Assembly (NCBI GenBank): GCA_031213475.1
Contig: JARUPZ010000002.1
Span: 14,047,813 to 14,111,812 of the forward strand
DNA from: Nereocystis luetkeana
Lineage: Eukaryota > Sar > Phaeophyceae > Laminariales > Laminariaceae
Reading direction: 5' to 3'
DNA: 64,000 nt
Shown: positions 59,501 to 64,000 of the stretch, one piece after another
Position numbering within the stretch: position 1 is the first letter of the stretch
How the letters are laid out: each line of letters begins with the position of its first letter
Made by a program: the position numbers and the translations under genes
Notes under the pieces: model-generated
What the model saw: the letters and a program-made list of their open reading frames with translations, nothing else
What the model was told of the DNA's origin: nothing
The model's database searches: none

Positions 59501-62500
59501 CTCCGTGTGGCGGCGGGCCAGACGCTCCCAGTGCCCGACCAGGCCGCCATCGCGCTTGACGGCCACGCTGTCGAGGCGCGAATATGCGCCGAGAACGTCA
59601 GCCGGGGGTTCCTGCCCGCCGCGGGCACCCTGCGGCGTATGCGTTTGCCGTCGGGGGCGGATGGCGGAGGCGGAGGCGGTGGCAGTGGCGGTGGTGGTGG
59701 TACAGGTGGCCGCGGAGGCGGTGGCGCGGGGGGGGGCGGGGTGACTACGAGGGTCGACACGGGGGTGGAAGAGGGAGACGCTGTCAGCGTGCACTACGAC
59801 CCGATGGTCGCCAAGGTGGGTGGGTGGGTGGGTGGGTTGGATGGGTGGCTGGGTTACTCCGTGGGTGATATGTATATCAAGTCGGGCTTAGCGATAGACG
59901 CGTGTGTAACGATACAAGGCTAAAAAGCGCAACCCGACGAACACTCCCAAAGCCTACACTGATAACAGGTATATCACGAATAAAATGGTGAAAACGTAAA
60001 AACGGTAAAATGGTGTTCCAACGATATGGGGTTAAGACGCCCGGTCAGTCCCAGTGACATATTTTGACGAAAAAGTGCTACGTAGGTACTCCTATATCGT
60101 ACGGCCCCTCCGGTGCCGCAACGGTGTTGGATAGCTCGTCAGTCCAGGAAGGAACAGTTTTGGCGCAAAAATGCGCTACTCGTACAGCAGCACATACATG
60201 CCGTAAAGAGCGTTTTGAGTCCTCGCTTTACAGCGGTGCGGTCGTTTTTTCCGGCGCTCGTTTTTTTTTTTTCCCGTGATGATGGAAGGAAGGGGTGCTA
60301 TAGTAACTGAAGACGAACGAACGTTTACGTTTTCCGAAGAAGGCTCTCTCTCTCTCTCTCGATCGAAGCCAGATGTTTTTTTCCGAAAAAACAACTCTTT
60401 TTTCGGCAGGTGGCGATTAAGTTCACCGGTATCCTTCCCGCTCCGGAATCCTTCGAGCGCTGAAAAACGATCGCTGTATACCCCTGTGCCAGCTCACTGC
60501 TCTTTGCGGTATACTCTCCCCCCCTCCCTATCCTATCGGAGAGAGCGAGGGGAAGGCTGGGGGATACGGCAGCCCTGTCGGTTCTGGGAGGGCATCCGTG
60601 GGGAGGGGGGGGGGGAGGAGGGGAGGGTTGGGAGGTGGAGGGGTGGCGTTATATAGGGTTATAATCTGCCGCTCAAATCTATTTTTCGCCACACAAGACA
60701 CACCCCTCCTGTTCATCTCCTCTCCTCCTCCTCCTCCTCCCCCTCCTCCTCCTCCTCCTCCTCCTCCTCCTCCCCCTCCTCGTGGTCTAGGCATACAGCG
60801 GATACATATTTTATCAACTTGAATGGGGCTCTGGCTAGGGTCAGCAGGGTACGCGGTGTGGTCCTGCATGGCTTCTCTCCTATTTTGTGTTATCATAGAT
60901 CACGTTTTTACGGATGTGCGTTGAGTAAATGGCCCCCCGCTGTGCCACTCGCGCGCCAGAGTGCAAGCAAACCCTTTGACCGCCGCGAGTAGGGACACAG
61001 AGGCGTGGAAGGTGGGTTGTAGTTTCGTGATTTTCTCCCCCGTGTACGTACTGTTTCGACGGTGCTTGACCGATGCCTTGTGAGTAGCGAATGGAGGGAA
61101 AGGGGGGGGTGGGGAGGGATGAACAACGCCCCCCCCCCGTCCCCCCCTCTCCGCTCCGCGCTCCCACCTCTTCACCCCCAGGGAAGGAAATCTCGTTGAT
61201 CCCTGCTCTTTCGCCCCCCTCCCCCAGCCAGGGATTGAGTGACATACAACAGTCGTTGCCCTCGCTGACGAATCTGATATTGATCTTTGCGTCCACTCCT
61301 CGCCGGCGCAAACTCCTGATTGGGGGAAAAAAAAAACTTGGTCCAGCTCATTGTGCACTCCTCGACAAGGGCAGATGCGCTCTCTGGGCTGCGAAAGGCT
61401 CTAAGGGAGTTCCAGGTGCTTGGGTTGCCGACCAACCTGGACTTCTGCGAGCGGGTGGCGGGACACCGGGCCTTTGCGAAGGGTGGCGTTACGACGGCGT
61501 TCTTAGAAGAACACGGGGAGGAGGTCGTGCCGTCCCCGGAAGCACCGCCTCCTCCGCCGCACGCGGTGGTCTTGGCAGCGGTGGCGGTCTTGCTTCAAGA
61601 GGTGTGCCGCGAATGAACCCAGCAGAAGTTACTCTTCAGTTGGCCTCTACTGTACAGTGTACTGGTACACGTCAATTAACGAGAACTAATGTTCGTTTAA
61701 CAGAGTCGCAGCATGAAAAATGAAATGACCATAATGTTTGTAGTCGGCATTCATACATATTTTGCATTCCTGCGCGCTCCGAGCGGTCTTTGACCCCCCC
61801 CCCCCCCCCCCTGCCCTCCCCCTCCTCCCACCCACCCCCCATCTCCCCTTCTTTCCCTCTCCCCCAATCCCCTCCGCCCCCTCCGCTGCCCCACCTCCTC
61901 CCCCTGCCCCCCCTCCCGCCCTCCCCCCCTCCCCTCCTTATTTCTCCCGCGGTTATAATCGCCAGACCACCGCGGTGGCATCTCCCGGCGAAAGCGGCCC
62001 ATGGTCCGCGAGCAGTGGCCCATGGCGTGCCGTGGGGGTTCGGAAGCAGCACCTGGTCTTTGCTCCCGGGGGCGGCGGCGCGGTCGCAGACGCGGCGGGG
62101 GCAGGCGTCGCGTGGAGCGAAGCTTTCTCTCCCGACTCCGATTCCAGCGGCTCCGAAGGGGAAAAGTCAGGAAGGGGTGAGGTGGTCGGCGGGGGTAGTG
62201 TGGCGGTAGCGGTGGAGTGTCTGTCTGACGGCGGTTTCGTCGTGGAGTTGGGGGGCGGGGGCGTGAGGTACACCGTGGGCGAGGCGGAGCTGGGGGCCGG
62301 GGGCGGGATGACGGCAATCGTCGACGGCAGGTGAGTCCTTCCGGATTTTGTTTGTGGGGACTGGGACTGGTTGAAGCCCAGGCCCTGGCCCAGGCTCAGG
62401 CTCAGGCTCAGGGTCAGGGTCAGGCTTAGGGTCAGGCGTAGGCTCGGTCGGCCCCCTCGTTTCAAGCAGACATTAGTGTTTTCGATCTCGACCTAATAGG

Positions 62501-64000
62501 TCCGGCAAAATGGTTCCGCGATGTTTCGGTCTAGTATCTATACACTACGAGTATCGGTTTCGAAAAAAATCCCAGCGGCTGGGGGTTAGGGTTAAGATTT
62601 TTGAAGTAAAATCTACTGTAACTGTGCTGCACTGTTACGGGGGGGACCATAGTTAATAGGACCAAATATTGTTAGTAAAAATGGTTAAATATACGTACCT
62701 GGTATAGGTTTTTGTGTTTACCATAGGTCCTATTAAGTATGGTCCCCCGTAGTACTGTGCTGTGGTTCAACCCTTTGTGGAAGCTGGGCCGAGTTCTTTA
62801 CGACAGCCCTCGTATGATACCGGGGCTGTTCACGGGTCGGGTCAAACCTCGCGGGTCGGGTGGGGTAGGTGAGGGTGGCCCGACCCGACCCGTGAGAGTT
62901 TGAAACGAGAACCTCTTGACCTGACCCGACCCGACCCGATTCGACCTAACCCGACCCGACCCGACCCGACCCGGGGGTCGGGGTCGGGTCGGGTAAGTAA
63001 GGGTGACCCGACCCATGACAGTTTCAAACCCTCTTGGCCTGATCCGACCCGACCCGACCCGACCCGCAACCCGCAACCCGACCCGCGAGATTTTGAAAAG
63101 TTACTAACCCGACCCACGGGTCGGGTCTTGACCCGCGAATAGTCCTGCTCGTTTCGGGTGGGAGTAGGGTGTGTCGTTCGGGGCGCTGCGCTGCGAGGGT
63201 GGTGGCTGGCATTGCCCTTGCAGTCTTTGTGGGCTGTCAGTCTATATGCAACGGAGCTCTCGAGGCGTTTGCAGAACTTGCCGCTCTAATCATGGACCAA
63301 TCAGGGACGGTAGGCGCGGTGCCGTTATTTAGCTCTGAGCGGAAAAGAACCAAGAGAGCCAAATCAGCAAAACACGCGCTTAGCATATATATATTTTTCG
63401 CGTACATTGTGTTTATCTGGTAGTGCACTGCTGTAGACGGCAGGCATGTTTACAGTACGTACTGCACGCATATAGGGTACCGTGGCACCTCTTCATCTCT
63501 TTTGGTTTCGCCGAGGATTTTTGCGTGTTCTTATTTTTTTTGTTCAAAGTGATGCGTAGGGGTGCAAAGTTTCACGTTTTTTTTTTTTTTCTCGGAACCC
63601 GCGTTTTTTTTTTACCCGTTCGCGTTTTGGTTACGCGCTTGATCCGCCGCCCTTCCCTCTCGCCGTCAACGACTCCCTCCATCAAGGGTTGCTTACCACT
63701 TATTCGGGAAAACGATTGACGCACATTGTGTACGAGACGGACATGAACTAGACTAGCCTAAGCCTATGCCGATCAGACTAGCCATAAGCCTAAGCCAATC
63801 AGAGCAGCCCTAACCCTGACCCTGAGCCAATCAGAGCAACCCTACGTAACCCTGATCCTAAGCCAATCAGAGCAACCCCAACCCTGACCGTGAGCTAGCC
63901 AGGCCGAGTCTCGAATACCAGGTTAGTGGTAAGCTCTACTCTATTTCCAAAAATGAACGCCACATCCCGCCACACCCGTCACCAACACCTCCCTCGCCCG
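44549..64000 (+). CDS. MCCC1: 3-methylcrotonyl-CoA carboxylase alpha (biotin carboxylase) subunit, 3' end beyond window
   Basis: Carries out ATP-dependent carboxylation of biotin for the leucine-breakdown enzyme in the mitochondrial matrix. Exons: 44549-44854, 51761-51865, 52628-53001, 53916-54014, 56278-56461, 57527-57562, 59483-59815, 61347-61601, 61966-62330; phases 0,0,2,2,0,0,0,0,2; 685 whole codons plus a split one. The first 60 residues start [20 protein letters not shown], an Arg-rich presequence, then the N-domain motif [16 protein letters not shown]. Further motifs: ATP-grasp glycine loop [12 protein letters not shown] (about 219-230), [20 protein letters not shown] (286-305), [15 protein letters not shown] (350-364), and HYDPMVAK. 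Residue patterns such as YHGEDQ and [13 protein letters not shown] favour MCC over propionyl- or acetyl-CoA carboxylase. Oddities: a Gly-rich insertion at residues 429-454, a GC donor at intron 2 (CAG|GCAAGA), and a 6.9-kb first intron. Exon 9 is the most diverged but aligns with the linker before the biotinyl domain. The Met-Lys-Met biotin site is not in the window. Confidence 0.95.
45811..45861. repeat. Fold-back element, family 3-like
   Basis: Arms CGTTTTGGGG and CCCCAAAACG surround GTACGACGTAC. The arm text and the adjoining GTTCGCCCCC resemble the element at 2760-2846 (GGTTCGCCCCCCAAACGGG). It ends about 20 bp before MITE family 1 copy E. Confidence 0.5.
45881..45984. mobile_element. MITE family 1, copy E
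   Basis: Starts ACGGGGGACCATGGTAAAT and ends AATATGGCCCCCCGTAAT, with interior TTGTTAGTAAAAATAGCAAA. On the opposite strand its middle reads GAAATCTATATATTTG: it has no CCAGG insertion, unlike copies A, B and G. It lies in carboxylase intron 1. Confidence 0.75.
47853..47892. repeat. Strong palindrome or hairpin
   Basis: Arms CGGTACCGCGCTAAAGTGG and CCACTTTAGTGCGGTACCG, 19 bp each with one mismatch and a 2-bp loop. Neighbouring text CCCGGTTG / CACCGGG and ACCGCACTA repeats parts of the same arms. No terminator role is implied in this intron. Confidence 0.7.
48010..48262 (+). repeat. Diverged direct repeat with TCTGGGTTTCTTAT core
   Basis: Segments AATCTGGCTTTCTTATTTG (about 48013), GCTGGGTTTCTTATCTGGG (about 48156) and GCCTGGGTTTCTTATTACC (about 48243) recur at 85-145 bp spacing, with similar material between (ACTAAGTTCTGTCAAACGCA and ACTAAATTCAGTGTAACGGC). 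It is non-coding. Confidence 0.5.
50035..50125 (-). repeat. SINE-like element, diverged copy
   Basis: On the minus strand it reads ATTGTTATGAGGCTTAGAAT, GGGTAGGCGATTGGTTAACC and TTTTACGTACCTTTAGCCCA. This parallels the leader, GGGTAATCGATCG, TTTTACC and A-box order of 30125-30245. The A box is degraded (TTAGCCCAACGG). Confidence 0.45.
50411..50790 (+). repeat. 20-bp minisatellite, 19 units
   Basis: Nineteen head-to-tail 20-bp units of consensus AGCCAACGTTTGATAACGAT. The central units are identical; the last four or five drift (GATC, AATC, GGTAACGAC variants). Each unit carries the palindrome AACGTT. There are no spacers, so this is not a CRISPR array. The three overlapping minus-strand frames ([20 protein letters not shown] repeats) arise because 20 is not a multiple of 3 and the repeat lacks stops in those frames. 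Confidence 0.95.
52165..52225 (+). repeat. TA-rich microsatellite beside CCAGG motifs
   Basis: ATACCAGGTATATATATATA continues as TA repeats, then TATACCAGATATATATATAC. The TA tract is embedded between one intact and one mutated TACCAGGTA motif. It lies in carboxylase intron 2. Confidence 0.7.
53521..53697 (+). repeat. TTTG microsatellite and 25-base C run
   Basis: GTTT units at about 53521-53560 and a C run at 53673-53697. Text around both is partly repeated (TTTTTTCATCCG before and AGGAACGTTTTTCGTTTGTTT after, compare 53484-53530), so the two lie in a roughly 190-bp direct duplication. It is within carboxylase intron 3. Confidence 0.75.
54298..54402 (+). repeat. GAT/ATG microsatellite
   Basis: GATGATGATTATGATGACGG-type trinucleotide repeat of about 100 bp with substitutions, in carboxylase intron 4 (54015-56277). 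Confidence 0.85.
54945..55135 (+). repeat. Degenerate repeat around GAAGGAGTGTTCTGA
   Basis: Imperfect units of roughly 30 bp: GAAGGAGTGTTCCGATTGGT, GAAGGAGTGTTCTGAGTGGT, CGGCGTGTTCTGACTGGTCG, GAAGGAGTATTCTGACGGGT, GAAGGAGTGCCCTGATTGGT. Most include GGTCGATC. Frames of Asn-Thr-Pro-Ser on the other strand come from the repeat. Confidence 0.75.
55287..55935 (+). repeat. Repeat field of AGATAGATCAT / CTACAGATAGATC units
   Basis: Many short units based on GATCATCTACAGATAGATC, densest at 55727-55780 and again at 55885-55935 (AGATCATACAGATCATACAG). The wider structure repeats too: CAGGATCTATCTG...GGACAGATCCAACCCAGGAAAC-like text at about 55367 recurs at about 55808 (CAGGATCTATCTGTATAGTA, CCAGGAAACGTATCC). 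So a segment of about 440 bp is duplicated and diverged. Confidence 0.75.
56545..56935 (+). repeat. Family D copies in carboxylase intron 5
   Basis: Three partial block-2 copies in a row, at about 56550, 56640 and 56795. Each has pieces of GTACTCGATAGGAGAGATGT, GGCCGTAGTCGTAT, ATGCCGGGATGGAGCACGTC, GGGTTTTCRCCGACCAGGCA and CATTGCT. They are separated by G runs such as 56607-56625. The arrangement mirrors the triplication at 31021-31523. Confidence 0.65.
58025..58610 (+). repeat. Degenerate tandem repeat, GGTGATAAGATAACACACCGTATCACAC
   Basis: About 15-18 units of roughly 29 bp built from GGGTGATAAGATAACACACC and GTATCACACG, each partly palindromic (GTGTGATA / TATCACAC). The array is interrupted at 58380-58484 by MITE family 1 copy F. 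It lies in carboxylase intron 6. Confidence 0.8.
58380..58484. mobile_element. MITE family 1, copy F, with clear TA target duplication
   Basis: 105-bp element TTACGGGGGACCATAG...CCCCCGTAA inserted into the tandem array. Array units elsewhere read CACACTAGGGTGATAAG; here the sequence reads CACACTA, element, TAGGGTGATAAG. The neighbours therefore serve as the empty site and show that exactly one TA was duplicated. The interior AACCTATATG lacks the CCAGG found in copy A, which is otherwise almost identical. Confidence 0.9.
59271..59345. mobile_element. MITE family 2, one-ended copy
   Basis: Left end TACCACTCTGTCCGTGAATA and inner inverted pair AAACGTTTCCATT / AGTATTGAAACGGT. No right TACCACTC mirror is seen. 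A complementary right end, GGGCAGAGTGGTATAT, occurs at about 57759 in the same intron. Confidence 0.5.
60719..60782 (+). repeat. CTC trinucleotide microsatellite
   Basis: About 60 bp of TCC/CTC repeat (CTCCTCCTCCTCCTCCCCCT) in carboxylase intron 7. It is preceded by a G-rich stretch at 60598-60645 that could pair with it. Confidence 0.85.
62375..62450 (+). repeat. CAGGCTCAGG hexamer repeat
   Basis: CCCAGGCCCTGGCCCAGGCT, then repeated CAGGCT, CAGGGT and TTAGGGT-like hexamers. It reads as a degenerate 6-bp tandem repeat. Confidence 0.75.
62635..62751. mobile_element. MITE family 1, copy G
   Basis: Starts TTACGGGGGGGACCATAG and ends AAGTATGGTCCCCCGTA. Its interior, TTAAATATACGTACCTGGTA, on the other strand places a CCAGG at a position shifted from that in copy A, so the insertion is not simply inherited with the element. 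It lies in carboxylase intron 9. Confidence 0.8.
62825..63145. repeat. CGGGT / ACCCG satellite-like block
   Basis: Same family as 18296-18610. GGGTCGGGT at the left flips to CGACCCGACCCG and flips again around 62971-63000. Runs are spaced by GAGAGTTTGAAACGAGAACC, TGACAGTTTCAAACC and GAGATTTTGAAAAG, the complements of spacers in the 18-kb block. Confidence 0.8.
63725..63905 (+). repeat. Repeat field with CCCTAACCCTGA and AGCCAATCAGAGCA
   Basis: Four or five diverged units of roughly 36-40 bp, each with CTAAGCCAATCAGAGCA followed by CCCTAACCCTGACCCTGAG or variants. The CCCTAA content is telomere-like, but the mixed units and position inside a gene argue against a telomere. Confidence 0.7.

Larger units (their letters stand above)
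62331..64000 (+). other. Start of carboxylase intron 9
   Basis: Follows donor GGCAG|GTGAGT. I searched the remaining 1.67 kb for the biotinyl domain (Met-Lys-Met context) and found none, so the intron continues past the window. It holds CAGGCTCAGG repeats (62375-62450), MITE copy G, a CGGGT block and a telomere-like repeat field. Confidence 0.7.

Noticed and set aside
61751..62317. 188-residue minus-strand Arg/Pro-rich frame
   Set aside because: Antisense to carboxylase exon 9 and the C-rich tract of intron 8.

Overview
This is a stretch of nuclear DNA from a eukaryote, most likely a photosynthetic stramenopile of brown-alga type. Evidence: four protein genes split by many GT-AG introns of 0.3-6.9 kb; a fucoxanthin-chlorophyll a/c type antenna protein whose N-terminus looks like an ER signal followed by an A-x-A/Phe junction, the import signature of a red-algal secondary plastid; mitochondrial citrate synthase and a mitochondrial biotin-dependent carboxylase; and spacers packed with short repeats. 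The phylum-level call is inference; the exact genus cannot be read from the sequence.

Layout. 1-4629: 3' flank with short inverted-repeat elements and a TAG microsatellite, no supported gene. 4630-14494 (minus): mitochondrial citrate synthase, 11 exons, complete, 461 aa. 14495-20786: repeat-rich spacer with a tRNA-derived (SINE-like) element and CGGGT arrays. 20787-26671 (minus): antenna protein, 3 exons, complete, 216 aa. 26672 to about 37353: 10.7 kb spacer with SINE-like copies, a locally triplicated 186-bp repeat and a CAGA array. About 37354-42886 (plus): bromodomain protein related to BRD8/NuA4-type factors, 3' complete, 5' end not resolved and with a frame break at a run of 19 Gs. 42887-44548: spacer. 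44549 to beyond 64000 (plus): 3-methylcrotonyl-CoA carboxylase alpha subunit, nine exons visible (686 codons); the biotinyl domain lies beyond the window.

The four genes do not form a pathway. Citrate synthase (TCA cycle entry) and methylcrotonyl-CoA carboxylase (leucine breakdown) both act in the mitochondrion, the antenna protein in the plastid thylakoid, and the bromodomain protein in the nucleus. I reconstructed all exon joins by hand: every conserved block joins in frame, and 21 of 25 introns are phase 0, four phase 2, none phase 1.

The most unusual signal is in the non-coding DNA: a 9-bp palindrome TACCWGGTA, recurring throughout. Comparing copies of one miniature transposon family that have or lack it shows it behaving like a 5-bp CCWGG insertion flanked by a duplicated TA. 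A second TA-bounded motif, TACAGCAGTA, recurs in the same way. These may be excision scars of TA-targeting transposons or ultra-short mobile units.
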